From JAAXKN01 sp050258415 (GTDB taxonomy: Bacteria > Bacteroidota > Ignavibacteria > Ignavibacteriales > SURF-24): a stretch of DNA of 34,618 bases. The DNA is taken from contig JBLMYS010000318.1 of the NCBI GenBank assembly GCA_050258415.1, positions 1-34,618 on the forward strand, written 5' to 3'. Positions 24,598-33,217 of the stretch are shown here, piece after piece (position 1 is the stretch's first letter; each line of letters opens with the position of its first letter). The translations under genes and the position numbers were made by a program. The notes beneath the pieces are model-generated. The model saw only the letters and a list, made by a program, of their open reading frames with translations. It made no database searches and was not told where the DNA came from.

Positions 24598-24640
24598 AAG
24601 GGACCGGGAGCTTTTGGGGAAAGCCCTCCGGTCCCTTTTT
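24598..24640 (+). terminator. Intrinsic terminator after the CHRD gene
   Basis: A perfect 10-bp stem AAGGGACCGG/CCGGTCCCTT (24598-24607 with 24628-24637), with extra inner pairing possible, is followed by TTT after the stem, giving a TTTTT run (24636-24640). It lies about 55 bases past the stop. Confidence 0.85.
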
Positions 24641-24690
24641 CTTCAAATCCCGTGATATTTTAGGATGCTACTGAGAGCAAGACTAAAAAC

Positions 24691-24729
24691 AAAAAAAAAA
24701 CCCGGAACCGGTCTGGTTTCGGGGTTTTT
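24691..24729 (-). terminator. Terminator of the tRNA-Val transcript
   Basis: A 9-bp stem (24701-24709 with 24715-24723; one imperfect pair) with a 5-base loop is flanked on the minus strand by ten Ts, five bases after the mature 3' end of the tRNA. The other side carries five Ts, so it may work in both directions, backing up the CHRD terminator. Confidence 0.85.
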
Positions 24730-24733
24730 GTTG

Positions 24734-24807
24734 TGGGCGCTATAGGATTTGAACCTATGACCTTTCGCGTGTGAGGCGAACGCTCTAAACCGCTGAGCTA
24801 AGCACCC
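24734..24807 (-). tRNA. tRNA-Val (anticodon CAC)
   Basis: The reverse strand folds into a full cloverleaf. The acceptor stem is GGGTGCT/AGCGCCC (one G-T pair) with discriminator A. The D-arm is GCTC/GAGC. The anticodon arm is TTCGC-CTCACAC-GCGAA, whose loop gives anticodon CAC, reading the valine codon GTG. The T-arm is ATAGG-TTCAAAT-CCTAT. The terminal CCA is not encoded (CAA follows the discriminator) and must be added after transcription. It lies 41 bases beyond the end of the peptidase gene at 24849 on the same strand and has its own terminator. Confidence 0.93.
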
Positions 24808-24813
24808 ATATGA

Positions 24814-24841
24814 GCACGGAAATAACTTAAAACTTCCGTGC
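24814..24841 (-). terminator. Hairpin between the peptidase gene and tRNA-Val
   Basis: GCACGGAA (24814-24821) is mirrored by TTCCGTGC (24834-24841) around a 12-base loop, just past the stop of the minus-strand peptidase. It has no T tract. It might end the peptidase transcript or mark a processing site before the tRNA. Confidence 0.4.
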
Positions 24842-24848
24842 AGCTAAT

Positions 24849-27029
24849 TTACAAATTATTTAGGAAAAAGTCAGTCATTAAGTTATATAATTGTATTCTT
24901 GTCATGCCGCCATAAATGCTGTGGTCGCGCCCGGGGTAATACATTACCCTGAACTGCTTGTTGGCATCAATAAGACGGTTTACAAGCTCGACTGAATTCT
25001 GGAAATGAACGTTGTCATCCCCTGTTCCGTGAACGAGCAAAAATTTGCCCTTAAGGTTTTCGGCATAGTTCAATACCGCACTTTCCTCGTATCCCTTCTC
25101 ATTAAGCTCCGGAAGCGACATGTAACGCTCGGTATAAATGTCGTCGTAAAACCTCCAGCTTGTTACAGGCGCAACAGCTATTGCCGCCTTGTAGTACTCA
25201 GGCGCCCTCATGATGGCTGAGGCCGATGAATAGCCGCCGTAGCTCCAGCCCCAGATGCCTATCCTTTCGCCATCTACATAAGGAAGGCTTCTTAAATACT
25301 TTGCCGTTTCCGTGAGGTCGTTTACTTCCCAGTGCCCCAGGTTCTTGTAAGCAAGCTTCTTGTACTCTGAGTTCCTGCCACCTGTAATGCGGCAGTCCAT
25401 GGTTACAATAATATATCCCTTTTCAGCCAGGAGCTGGTGCCACAGGCCGTCGCGGCTCCACGAGTCGGTAACCAGCTGTGAACCCGGTCCGTTATAGTTC
25501 ATGACAATAACGGGATACTTTTTCGTATTATCAAAGTTGCGCGGCCTTATCATGTATGCGTCCAGCACCACGCCGTCAGTGGCCTTAAAGGTAAAGAATT
25601 CCACGGGTGAAAGGTTGTAATTTTTTAAGACACTCATATCGCTCTGCAGGAGTGTTGTAATTCTTTTGCCGTCAGTCCCATAAAGATATGTAGTATAAAG
25701 CGTATTGGCGTTGGAATACCTGTCGATAAAATACTTTGCGTTTGTGGAGAGGTTTACCGTGTGGCTTCCCTCCTGCTCTGTTAAGAGTTTTGCTTTACCC
25801 CCTGTCAACGGCACTGAATAAAGATCCTGGAAGCGGCGGCCTCTTTCATTTGAAGTATAATAAACTGTCTTTGAGGTTTCATCAACTCCAAGGACGTTAT
25901 CCACTACAAAATTTCCTTTTGTAATCTGGTTTATGAGTTTGCCAGAATAGTCATAAAGATAAAGGTGATTGTACCCGTCTTTGTCTGAAGCCCAGATGAA
26001 TGTTTTCTTATCCTTAAGGAATGTAAGAGCATCCTGGACGTCCACCCAGGATTCCGGGCTGTTTTCCTGGAGGATCATTTTTGAACTGCCCGTAGTAATG
26101 TCGCAGAAAAGGAGCTCAAGGTGGTTCTGCAGGCGGTTTAATTTCTGAACGGATAATACATTAGGATCAGCCGTAAACTGAATGCGGGGGATGTATATAT
26201 CGGTTTCTTTCCCTAAGTCCATCCATTGGGTTTTCCCGGATTCTGTATTTACAACGCCGATTTTAACCAAAGCGTTTTTAGCACCCGGCTTGGGATATCT
26301 GTACTTATAGCCCTGGAAGTAGAGCGAGTCGTAGTTTATAAGTTCGACCTCAGGCTCCGGTGACTGATCCAGGCGCCAGAATGCAATAGATTTGCTGTCC
26401 GGCGACCACTGCCATCCGTCGATAATTGAGAACTCCTCTTCATAAACCCAGTCGAAGTGGCCGTTAAGCACAGTTTCACTTCCGTCAAATGTAAGTTGTT
26501 TTTCCTTATCTGTTGCAATGTCGACTACAAACATGTTGTTTCCGCGTACAAAGCCGATCTTTTTGCCGTCGGGAGAAAACTGTGCGTTTGATTGTTCCTT
26601 ATCCGACTGTGCAAGGAGGAAGAAGCGTTTATCCTTCAAATCGTAGATATAGAAAGTGCCGCCCGATTTGGTTTTGCGGGCAGGAAGAACTCCTGTAAAG
26701 AGAATATAGCGTCCATCAGGCGACCATGTATAGTTCTGGATCTGGAACGGCTTATCCCCGCTTTCAAGCTTCAGGTCGCCTGCTGAGACGACTGTTTTTT
26801 CCTCTCCGCTCTTAAGGTCGTGCTGGTAGATAGAGATTCCGGCCTCAGTATTGGCCAGGTAAGAATACTTATTACCGTTATCGAACCACTGCACGCCCTT
26901 AAGGCTGCTGCCATAGAAGGCGCGGTTGGTATAGAGGTCCTCAACCGTCAGGGAATTCGGCTGTGAATACAGGTAAGAAACGGATATTGTAAAATATAGC
27001 AAAGTGATAAATGAAAACAGTTTTTTCAT
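24849..27029 (-). CDS. Dipeptidyl peptidase IV-type serine peptidase (S9B)
   Basis: A 726-residue enzyme that removes N-terminal dipeptides, mostly after proline. A signal peptide (1-22, ending YLYSQ) places it in the periplasm or at the surface. An N-terminal eight-bladed propeller (about 40-470) carries the Glu motif WVYEEEF (Glu197-199), which in DPP IV grips the substrate's N-terminus. The alpha/beta-hydrolase domain has GWSYGGYSS (nucleophile Ser596), HGTGDDNVHF (acid Asp671 or Asp672) and GRDHSIYGG (His703). The length agrees with the 720-760 of bacterial DPP IV. It ends a minus-strand run (PfkB kinase, rmlD, this gene) with 94 bases to rmlD. It probably serves peptide use. Confidence 0.93.
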   Translation of the reverse strand: MKKLFSFITLLYFTISVSYLYSQPNSLTVEDLYTNRAFYGSSLKGVQWFDNGNKYSYLANTEAGISIYQHDLKSGEEKTVVSAGDLKLESGDKPFQIQNYTWSPDGRYILFTGVLPARKTKSGGTFYIYDLKDKRFFLLAQSDKEQSNAQFSPDGKKIGFVRGNNMFVVDIATDKEKQLTFDGSETVLNGHFDWVYEEEFSIIDGWQWSPDSKSIAFWRLDQSPEPEVELINYDSLYFQGYKYRYPKPGAKNALVKIGVVNTESGKTQWMDLGKETDIYIPRIQFTADPNVLSVQKLNRLQNHLELLFCDITTGSSKMILQENSPESWVDVQDALTFLKDKKTFIWASDKDGYNHLYLYDYSGKLINQITKGNFVVDNVLGVDETSKTVYYTSNERGRRFQDLYSVPLTGGKAKLLTEQEGSHTVNLSTNAKYFIDRYSNANTLYTTYLYGTDGKRITTLLQSDMSVLKNYNLSPVEFFTFKATDGVVLDAYMIRPRNFDNTKKYPVIVMNYNGPGSQLVTDSWSRDGLWHQLLAEKGYIIVTMDCRITGGRNSEYKKLAYKNLGHWEVNDLTETAKYLRSLPYVDGERIGIWGWSYGGYSSASAIMRAPEYYKAAIAVAPVTSWRFYDDIYTERYMSLPELNEKGYEESAVLNYAENLKGKFLLVHGTGDDNVHFQNSVELVNRLIDANKQFRVMYYPGRDHSIYGGMTRIQLYNLMTDFFLNNL

Positions 27030-27123
27030 TACCGGACTCCGAAATTAAAAATTAGGTTTATTTATATTTATACTGAAAGACTATCGGTGACTGCTTAGAA
27101 AGAAGGACATTTTTCAAGTCAGG

Positions 27124-28044
27124 TCACAGGTCAAGCTCTCTTTTCATTTTAACCAGCGTATCCTGTATGCTATGAGGTTTGTAGCCCAATGAGGTCTCAG
27201 CTTTAAGAATGACGAGGCCCGATTTCAGGGGTCTTGGTGCCGGCTGGCGAAGATCACAAGTCATTATGGGTTTAATCAGATCCTTGTCAAGCCTGAAGAA
27301 ATCCGCGATCCTGAGTGTAAAATCGTAGCGCGAGAGAAATTCCTTTCCGCCGATGTTAAAGATTCCCTGGCGGCGGAACTCAATAATACGGCTTATGCCT
27401 TCAACCAGGTCGTCTATATAAGTAGGGTTATTGATCTGGTCGGTAACGATCCTGATCTCTTTCTGCTCCTTGAGGGAATTGACGACCCAGCGTACAAAGT
27501 CGGGCCTTCCGTTCCTGACGGGGCCATAAAGGACGTTCGTCCTGATAATGGTATTTGTAGCCCCTATGAGCCTCAGGGCGTTTTCGCTCGCAAGCTTCGT
27601 CCTGCCGTAGTAGCCGAGGGGGTTTGGTTTTGCCTCCTCGGAATAGGGGCCGGTTTTACCGTCAAAGATGTAATCGGTTGACACGTGAATTAGGTGTGTA
27701 TCGATAATGCGTGAAGTTTCAGCCAGGTATTCGACGCCCTTTACGTTTACCTTCCAGGCAGTCTCGCGTTCCTTTTCACAGAGGTCTACATTTGTAAAAG
27801 CCGCGGCATTTATGATATAGTCGGGGTAGAAATCATATACCACGTTCTTGACAGACTCCCTTCGTGTCATGTCAATCTGCATATAGGGGATGGAAGAGTC
27901 GTTATAGGAAACTTCCTCAACGGAGCTTGCAAGGAGCTCCACATTCCTCTGTCTGGAGAAATAATCCACCAGGCGCTGTCCGAGCATTCCGTTTGCGCCA
28001 ACGACAAGGACTCTGTTTTTAATCAAATCGTGCGAATGTATCAT
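27124..28044 (-). CDS. rmlD: dTDP-4-dehydrorhamnose reductase
   Basis: A 306-residue SDR that makes dTDP-L-rhamnose by reducing dTDP-4-keto-L-rhamnose. It has GANGMLG (residues 16-22) for NAD(P)H, NAAAFTNVDLCEKE (about 79-92), STDYIFDG (122-129) and the catalytic YGRTK (Tyr146, Lys150), all diagnostic of RmlD/RfbD. The start at 28042-28044 lies inside the preceding kinase gene (26-base overlap), which suggests coupled translation. The other rml genes (rmlA, rmlC) are 4-5 kb away on the same strand beyond bshA, which is an unusual split. Enzymes of the related GDP-sugar reductase or MAT2B types are less likely given the motif set. Confidence 0.9.
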   Translation of the reverse strand: MIHSHDLIKNRVLVVGANGMLGQRLVDYFSRQRNVELLASSVEEVSYNDSSIPYMQIDMTRRESVKNVVYDFYPDYIINAAAFTNVDLCEKERETAWKVNVKGVEYLAETSRIIDTHLIHVSTDYIFDGKTGPYSEEAKPNPLGYYGRTKLASENALRLIGATNTIIRTNVLYGPVRNGRPDFVRWVVNSLKEQKEIRIVTDQINNPTYIDDLVEGISRIIEFRRQGIFNIGGKEFLSRYDFTLRIADFFRLDKDLIKPIMTCDLRQPAPRPLKSGLVILKAETSLGYKPHSIQDTLVKMKRELDL

Positions 28045-28909
28045 CTTTTAACTTTAGAAAATCCTTAATTTCATAATAAGAGGCGGTTAGACCCGCAGCA
28101 GCATTAGCAATGCGGGCGGCTTCAGAAAGACTTTTGCCTTTAAGATATGAAGTAAAAAATGCAGCACCGAAAATGTCGCCGCAGCCTACCTTGTTAACAC
28201 AGTTTATTTTAATTGCGGACTGAAAATAAGATTTTAATTCTCCATTCTCAAGGCTATATATTTTACTTCCAAGTTCTCCCTTAGTAACTATGAGGCATTT
28301 AAGCCCCGTTTGAAGAACTTCACGGGCAATTTCAATTTCACTTTCCTTCCGGCTTAAAGTTCTGAGCTCATTTTCATTTACCTGGATCATATCAACCTGT
28401 CTGATCCATTCCATGGCCCGTGGTATCAGCCTGAATTCCCTCTGGTTATTCTCACCCAGTCCTCTTGAGAGTGTATGGACGTCCATGTAGACCGGGCCCT
28501 TGAAATTTTCTCTTAAGAATTTCAGGTCCTCAAGCCTAAGGTCAAATCCCGTAATCATGTTAACCAAAATGCCGTCGAATGAGTTCAATTCATGAATGGC
28601 GTTGACATCCAGGTTTTCAGCCAGATTCTCATAGTTTTCGCATCTTTCCGCGTTATCCGGGATATAAAGGTTTACTCTTGGTATCCTCCCCTTATACTGG
28701 AAAAAGTCTTTTTTCAGGCTGTCGTAGAGAGGGGAAAAAAGACTTTCGGATTCTTTTTCCATTGGGGTCAAAAGCATAAGGCTGTCTTTTTCTTCAAGAA
28801 AGCTTTTAAGTCCCAGGACGGAATAAAATATTCCTCCGGGCTTAAGCTCATGACCGCCTTTTATGTGTATATGATCCTCAACTGAATGTCCAATTACCAA
28901 TAACTTCAT
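28019..28909 (-). CDS. PfkB (ribokinase) family sugar kinase
   Basis: A 296-residue ATP-dependent kinase. MKLLVIGHSVEDH at the N-terminus replaces the usual VVGxxxxD opening. The C-terminal signature VNKVGCGDIFGAAFF (about 238-252) supplies the catalytic base Asp245, with Cys where the second Gly-Ala-Gly Ala is typical (GCGD instead of GAGD). The middle VNENEL is the standard PfkB landmark. The substrate is uncertain: ribose, adenosine, fructose-6-phosphate and ADP-heptose-precursor kinases all belong here. The first half is shorter and more diverged than in ribokinase. It overlaps rmlD by 26 bases, so the pair is one operon, and its phosphorylation target may be tied to envelope sugar metabolism. 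No ribosome site is clear. Confidence 0.87.
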   Translation of the reverse strand: MKLLVIGHSVEDHIHIKGGHELKPGGIFYSVLGLKSFLEEKDSLMLLTPMEKESESLFSPLYDSLKKDFFQYKGRIPRVNLYIPDNAERCENYENLAENLDVNAIHELNSFDGILVNMITGFDLRLEDLKFLRENFKGPVYMDVHTLSRGLGENNQREFRLIPRAMEWIRQVDMIQVNENELRTLSRKESEIEIAREVLQTGLKCLIVTKGELGSKIYSLENGELKSYFQSAIKINCVNKVGCGDIFGAAFFTSYLKGKSLSEAARIANAAAGLTASYYEIKDFLKLKDDTFARFD

Positions 28910-29119
28910 AATATCTCAAATAAGGTGAAAAAAACATATGAAATATTTATTGCCCGGCAATTAACATTTGCAGGCAACAGGTATTTCAACGGGATAAATA
29001 TATGCAAATAGCGCGAAATTTGCTTAAAAGGAAGGAACATGGCTAAAAATTTGAATGTTATATAAGTACAAATAGATTATATTAAGTAGTTAATCCAAAA
29101 CTTTCGGGAAGTTACTTAA

Positions 29120-30247
29120 ATGAAAATCGGTATTACCTGTTATCCCACCTATGGCGGAAGCGGTGTTGTGGCAACCGAACTTGGCAAGGCACTTGCGGCA
29201 AAAGGGCACCAGATACATTTTATCAGTTATGCCCTGCCCCACCGTCTGACCAACTTCGTTGAGAACATATATTTTCATGAAGTTGAAATGAGCAATTATC
29301 CTCTCTTTGAGTTTCAGCTTTATTCACTTGCACTTACAAGCAAGATAGTTGAAGTGGTAAGATATGAGAAGCTTGATCTTCTGCACGTGCATTATGCCAT
29401 CCCCCACGCCGTAAGCGGATATCTGGCAAAGCAGATATTAAGGAAAGGCAATTCCGATCTTAAAGTGGTGACGACACTGCACGGAACGGACATTACGCTT
29501 GTCGGGCTGGAGCCCTCGTTTCTGCCGCTGGTGAAATTCTCTATTGAAGAAAGCTGCGGTGTTACGGCGGTATCGCGCTTCTTAAAGGAGAAGACACTTA
29601 CAAACTATCACATAGAAAAAGACATAAGTGTAATATATAATTTTATAGACACCAATCTTTTTAAGCGGGTCGAGAGTGAAAACCTGAGGAAGCATATTGC
29701 TCCGAACGGAGAGAAGGTAATGGTGCATACTTCGAATTTCCGCCCTGTAAAGAGGGTGCAGGATACAATAAAAATTTTTGAAAAGGTACACAAGGAAGTC
29801 CCGAGCAAACTTATTCTTGTAGGAGACGGTCCCGACAGGTATGAGTGTGAGCGTCTTACAAGGGAGCTGGGTTTGCAGAACGACACATTTTTCTTAGGCA
29901 AGCAGGATGGACTGGTTGAGATTTTAAGTGCTTCGGATCTTTTCCTTTTGCCTTCGCAGTCGGAGAGTTTCGGGCTTTCGGCCCTGGAGGCAATGGCCTG
30001 CAGCGTGCCTGTTGTAAGCACCAGTGTGGGAGGAATTCCTGAACTTGTAATTCACGACCAGACCGGATACATCGCTGAGATAGGGGATACGGACAGGATG
30101 GCAAAGTATGCAATAGATCTTCTTACTAATGAACGGAAGTATGAGGAATTTGCAAGGAATTCAAGAAAGCGCGCGGTTGAGGATTTTGAAAAGAGCAAGA
30201 TCGTCCCGGAATATGAGCAGTATTATATGGATGTGCTGAATCATTAA
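29120..30247 (+). CDS. bshA: N-acetyl-alpha-D-glucosaminyl L-malate synthase
   Basis: A 375-residue GT4-family retaining glycosyltransferase that joins N-acetylglucosamine from UDP-GlcNAc to L-malate, the first step of bacillithiol synthesis, a low-molecular-weight thiol found in Bacillota and many Bacteroidota. The N-terminus MKIGITCYPTYGGSGVVATELG and the segment HVHYAIPHAVSGYLAKQIL are highly characteristic of BshA. GVTAVSRFLKE, VHTSNFRPVKRV and the GT-B C-terminal SQSESFGLSALEAMACSVPVV (with the EX7E-type glutamates) follow. bshB and bshC are not in the window. It has its own terminator and is divergent from the kinase-rmlD operon. Confidence 0.93.
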   Translation: MKIGITCYPTYGGSGVVATELGKALAAKGHQIHFISYALPHRLTNFVENIYFHEVEMSNYPLFEFQLYSLALTSKIVEVVRYEKLDLLHVHYAIPHAVSGYLAKQILRKGNSDLKVVTTLHGTDITLVGLEPSFLPLVKFSIEESCGVTAVSRFLKEKTLTNYHIEKDISVIYNFIDTNLFKRVESENLRKHIAPNGEKVMVHTSNFRPVKRVQDTIKIFEKVHKEVPSKLILVGDGPDRYECERLTRELGLQNDTFFLGKQDGLVEILSASDLFLLPSQSESFGLSALEAMACSVPVVSTSVGGIPELVIHDQTGYIAEIGDTDRMAKYAIDLLTNERKYEEFARNSRKRAVEDFEKSKIVPEYEQYYMDVLNH

Positions 30248-30278
30248 GGTTCTCGAGGTTCAAAGTCCGAAGTTTTGG

Positions 30279-30308
30279 AAGCCCTCTGCAAGGAGGGCTT
30301 CTTTATTT
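30279..30308 (+). terminator. Intrinsic terminator after bshA
   Basis: A perfect 8-bp stem AAGCCCTC/GAGGGCTT (30279-30286 with 30293-30300) with a 6-base loop, followed by CTTTATTT. It starts 31 bases after the bshA stop, before the convergent ugd stop at 30314. Confidence 0.85.
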
Positions 30309-30313
30309 AATGG

Positions 30314-31651
30314 CTAATCTATTTTTGCAAAGACCGGTTTTCTTCCGATTGAGTAGTAGGTAAAGCCCAGCTCCTGCATTTTTTCCGGCGTAAAGATATT
30401 TCTTCCGTCAAAGATTACCGGTTCTTTAAGCGTATTTTTAAGAATCGAGAAATCAGGATTTCTGAATTCATTCCATTCAGTTACAATTATTAGAGCGTCT
30501 GCATTTTTAATCGCATCATATTCATTTTCGGCATAGACTACAGAATTATTCAGATAAAACTTTGATGCTTCAATTGCCGCAGGATCATATGCAGAGACAG
30601 AGGCGCCAAGCTCCAGAAGTTTTTTTATAACAACCACTGAAGGCGCTTCTCTCATGTCATCAGTATTAGGCTTAAATGCAAGTCCCCAGACAGCAAAGCG
30701 TTTACCTTTTATGTCGCCGTTAAAGTGATTCAGGATTTTATTTATCAGGACCAGTTTCTGTTCACGGTTGACTTTATCGACCACGGTAAGGATTTTCATT
30801 TCCGATTCATAATCGCAGGAGGTTTTAATAAGCGCGTTTACGTCTTTCGGGAAGCAGCTTCCGCCGTAGCCTATGCCGGCAAATAGAAATCTCTTACCAA
30901 TACGGGTGTCTGTTCCCATGCCTTTGCGGATCAGGTCCACGTTGGCTCCTACTTTCTCGCAGAAATTGGCCAGTTCATTCATATAGGTAATGCGCATGGC
31001 AAGGTATGAATTGGCAGCGTACTTCGTCACCTCGGCACTTGCCGTATCCATTTCAAGGATAGGGTTGCCCTGGCGCACGAAAGGCTCATAAAGAAGCCTC
31101 ATCATTTCGAGGGCCTTTTCCGAATCGGAGCCGATAACGATACGGTCGGGTTTCATGAAGTCTTCGACGGCAAAGCCTTCCCTTAAGAACTCAGGATTAG
31201 AGACGACGTCAAAGTTGCTCAGGCCGAACTTTTTCAGGATAGAGCGGACCTTGTCAGCCGTACCGACTGGGACGGTACTTTTATTTACGATAATTTTGTA
31301 TTCCCTGTCTCCCGATGCCTCAAGAATTCTTCCGATATCCTCAGCAATGCCAAATACATATTTCAGATCAGCCGAGCCATCCTCACCCTGCGGAGTTGGC
31401 AGGCAGAGGAAGATTATCTCTGAGCTTTCCACGGCATGTTTAAGGTCGTCGGTAAAAGATAGTCTTTTCTTTGCAATATTACGGTAAAAAATAAAATCGA
31501 GACCGGGCTCATATATTGTAACTTCAGCATTCTGGAGTTTTTCGAGTTTTTCCTGATTGTTATCCACACAGATTACCTGGTTGCCCATTTCAGCGAAGCA
31601 GGTTCCGGAGACAAGCCCGACATAGCCGGTGCCTATTACTGCCAGATTCAT
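30314..31651 (-). CDS. ugd: UDP-glucose 6-dehydrogenase
   Basis: A 445-residue NAD+-dependent enzyme oxidising UDP-glucose to UDP-glucuronate for envelope polysaccharides. It shows the NAD loop GTGYVG (residues 7-12), the catalytic NKSTVPVG and EVTKYAANSYLA (Lys210) stretches, and GGSCFPKD, whose Cys266 forms the thiohemiacetal intermediate. A C-terminal GLAFKPNTDDMREAPS completes the family pattern. GGAGGT just before the ATG (31649-31651) is a strong site. It is the last gene of the minus-strand nucleotide-sugar run, 97 bases beyond rmlC; a 10-bp palindrome (31725-31734) lies in that gap. GDP-mannose and UDP-ManNAc dehydrogenases are less likely given the motif set. Confidence 0.93.
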   Translation of the reverse strand: MNLAVIGTGYVGLVSGTCFAEMGNQVICVDNNQEKLEKLQNAEVTIYEPGLDFIFYRNIAKKRLSFTDDLKHAVESSEIIFLCLPTPQGEDGSADLKYVFGIAEDIGRILEASGDREYKIIVNKSTVPVGTADKVRSILKKFGLSNFDVVSNPEFLREGFAVEDFMKPDRIVIGSDSEKALEMMRLLYEPFVRQGNPILEMDTASAEVTKYAANSYLAMRITYMNELANFCEKVGANVDLIRKGMGTDTRIGKRFLFAGIGYGGSCFPKDVNALIKTSCDYESEMKILTVVDKVNREQKLVLINKILNHFNGDIKGKRFAVWGLAFKPNTDDMREAPSVVVIKKLLELGASVSAYDPAAIEASKFYLNNSVVYAENEYDAIKNADALIIVTEWNEFRNPDFSILKNTLKEPVIFDGRNIFTPEKMQELGFTYYSIGRKPVFAKID

Positions 31652-31724
31652 TTTACCTCCAAGTATAAATAATTTTTCCTTCTCTTAAATTCATATTACA
31701 CAAACAATCCAAAACTAAAAAGAA

Positions 31725-31734
31725 CAAACGTTTG
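31725..31734. promoter_or_regulatory. Palindrome CAAACGTTTG upstream of ugd
   Basis: A perfect 10-bp palindrome in the 97-base gap before ugd. It resembles an operator half-site arrangement; no regulator is assigned. On the minus strand TAGTTTTG follows and fits the Bacteroidota -7 element (TAnnTTTG), but a properly spaced -33 element is not evident. Confidence 0.3.
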
Positions 31735-31748
31735 GTTTAACATAAAAT

Positions 31749-32297
31749 CTAGAACAAAAAATCTTTCTCAATTTCCCGGAAAGTTTTCGCCTTTTTATCT
31801 TTTTCGGAAACCACCGGATTTTCAATTTTCCAGTCTATATTCAGGTCACTGTCGCAGTAAATAATTGACCTTTCATCGGGCTTGCTATAGAAGGCCGTGC
31901 ATTTATAGTGAAAGACAGCCTCTGCGGAATGGACTGAAAATCCGTGAGCGAAGCCCGGAGGTATCCAGAGCTGTTTTTTATTCTCACCTGAAAGCTCCAC
32001 GGCAACGTACTGCCCGAAAGTAGGAGAATTAAATCTTATATCCACTGCAACGTCCAGAACGCGGCCCAGAATGACCTGGCAGAGTTTCCCCTGGGCGTTT
32101 TGCCCCACCTGATAGTGGAGGCCTCTTAAGGTGCCGAAAGTTGATTTTGATAGATTATCCTGCACAAAATCGTAGTCTATTCCAATGTCCTTATATTTAT
32201 TTTTGCTGAATGATTCAAAAAAATATCCGCGTTCATCATGGAATACGTCAGGTTCAATTACAAGAACGCCTTTAAGTCTGGTTTCTGTTATTTTCAT
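31749..32297 (-). CDS. rmlC: dTDP-4-dehydrorhamnose 3,5-epimerase
   Basis: A 182-residue cupin epimerase that inverts C3 and C5 of dTDP-4-keto-6-deoxyglucose. It has FHDERGYFFESF, the QDNLSKS segment, LRGLHYQ (His of the catalytic dyad), VLDVAVDIR and WIPPGFAHGFSVHS, all standard for RmlC/RfbC. The length is normal. It starts 15 bases after rmlA ends, so the two are co-transcribed. No ribosome site is visible before the ATG at 32295-32297. Confidence 0.94.
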   Translation of the reverse strand: MKITETRLKGVLVIEPDVFHDERGYFFESFSKNKYKDIGIDYDFVQDNLSKSTFGTLRGLHYQVGQNAQGKLCQVILGRVLDVAVDIRFNSPTFGQYVAVELSGENKKQLWIPPGFAHGFSVHSAEAVFHYKCTAFYSKPDERSIIYCDSDLNIDWKIENPVVSEKDKKAKTFREIEKDFLF

Positions 32298-32312
32298 AAT
32301 TTATGACTAGCT

Positions 32313-33176
32313 TTAGCTCTCCTTCAGAATTTTTTCAAGATAAGATCTGTAGAAACATTTAGGGATACTGTTAATCAGCTCTTCAAATCCCTTTTTGTCT
32401 ATAAATTTCATAGTATATGCGATTTCCTCCACGCAAGCAACCTTAAGCCCCTGCCGGTCCTCAATGACGCCAAAGAAGTTTGAGGCCTGGAGCAGAGCCT
32501 CGGGTGTACCGGTATCGAGCCAGGCCACGCCGCGGCCGATCTTTTCGACCTTCAGTTTTCCCATTTCCATATACCTGCGGTTGACGTCAGTTATTTCGAG
32601 CTCACCGCGGGCTGAAGGCTTAAGGTTTTTGGAAATTTCCACCACACAGTTGTCGTAGACATAAAGTCCCGGAACGGCATAATTGCTTTTTGGATTCAGG
32701 GGTTTTTCTTCAATTGAGATAGCCTTTCCGTCTTTGTCAAATTCCACCACGCCGTAGCGTTCAGGATCGTTGACCTGGTAGCCGAAGACGGTAGCTCCTT
32801 CTTCCTGCTTAAGGGCATTATAGAGAAAATCCATTTTTCCGTAGAAAATGTTGTCGCCAAGGACGAGAGTAACGCTGTCGCCCGAGATAAACTTTTCGCC
32901 TAGAATGAATGCTTCTGCAATGCCGTTAGGGGCGTCCTGGACGGCATACTCGATATTCAGGCCCAGGTGTTTGCCGCTATTGAAGAGCTGATGGAATAAG
33001 GGAATAGTCTCTTTATTGGATATAATAAGTATATCCTTGATTCCTCCGAGCATGAGGATTGAAAGAGGATAATAAATAAGAGGCTTGTCGTAAATCATGG
33101 TCAGCTGTTTACTATAGACTCTGGTAATAGGATAGAGGCGTGAACCTGCTCCTCCTGCTAAAACTATTCCCTTCAT
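32313..33176 (-). CDS. rmlA: Glucose-1-phosphate thymidylyltransferase
   Basis: A 287-residue enzyme making dTDP-glucose from dTTP and glucose-1-phosphate, the first step of the dTDP-rhamnose pathway. The nucleotide-binding N-terminus KGIVLAGGAGSRLYPIT followed by SKQL is complete, and LVLGDNIFYG carries the metal-binding Asp. The C-terminal WLDTGTPEALLQAS matches the dTDP-type members. AGGT precedes the ATG. It lies between galE (41 bases upstream) and rmlC (15 bases downstream) in one operon. Confidence 0.95.
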   Translation of the reverse strand: MKGIVLAGGAGSRLYPITRVYSKQLTMIYDKPLIYYPLSILMLGGIKDILIISNKETIPLFHQLFNSGKHLGLNIEYAVQDAPNGIAEAFILGEKFISGDSVTLVLGDNIFYGKMDFLYNALKQEEGATVFGYQVNDPERYGVVEFDKDGKAISIEEKPLNPKSNYAVPGLYVYDNCVVEISKNLKPSARGELEITDVNRRYMEMGKLKVEKIGRGVAWLDTGTPEALLQASNFFGVIEDRQGLKVACVEEIAYTMKFIDKKGFEELINSIPKCFYRSYLEKILKES

Positions 33177-33217
33177 GAACTTTTACCTGTTTTAAGTTAA
33201 AAATATATTTAATTATC

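Noticed and set aside
29608..30021. Minus-strand frame of 137 codons inside bshA
   Set aside because: Antisense to a highly conserved glycosyltransferase; Ser-rich translation typical of a shadow frame.
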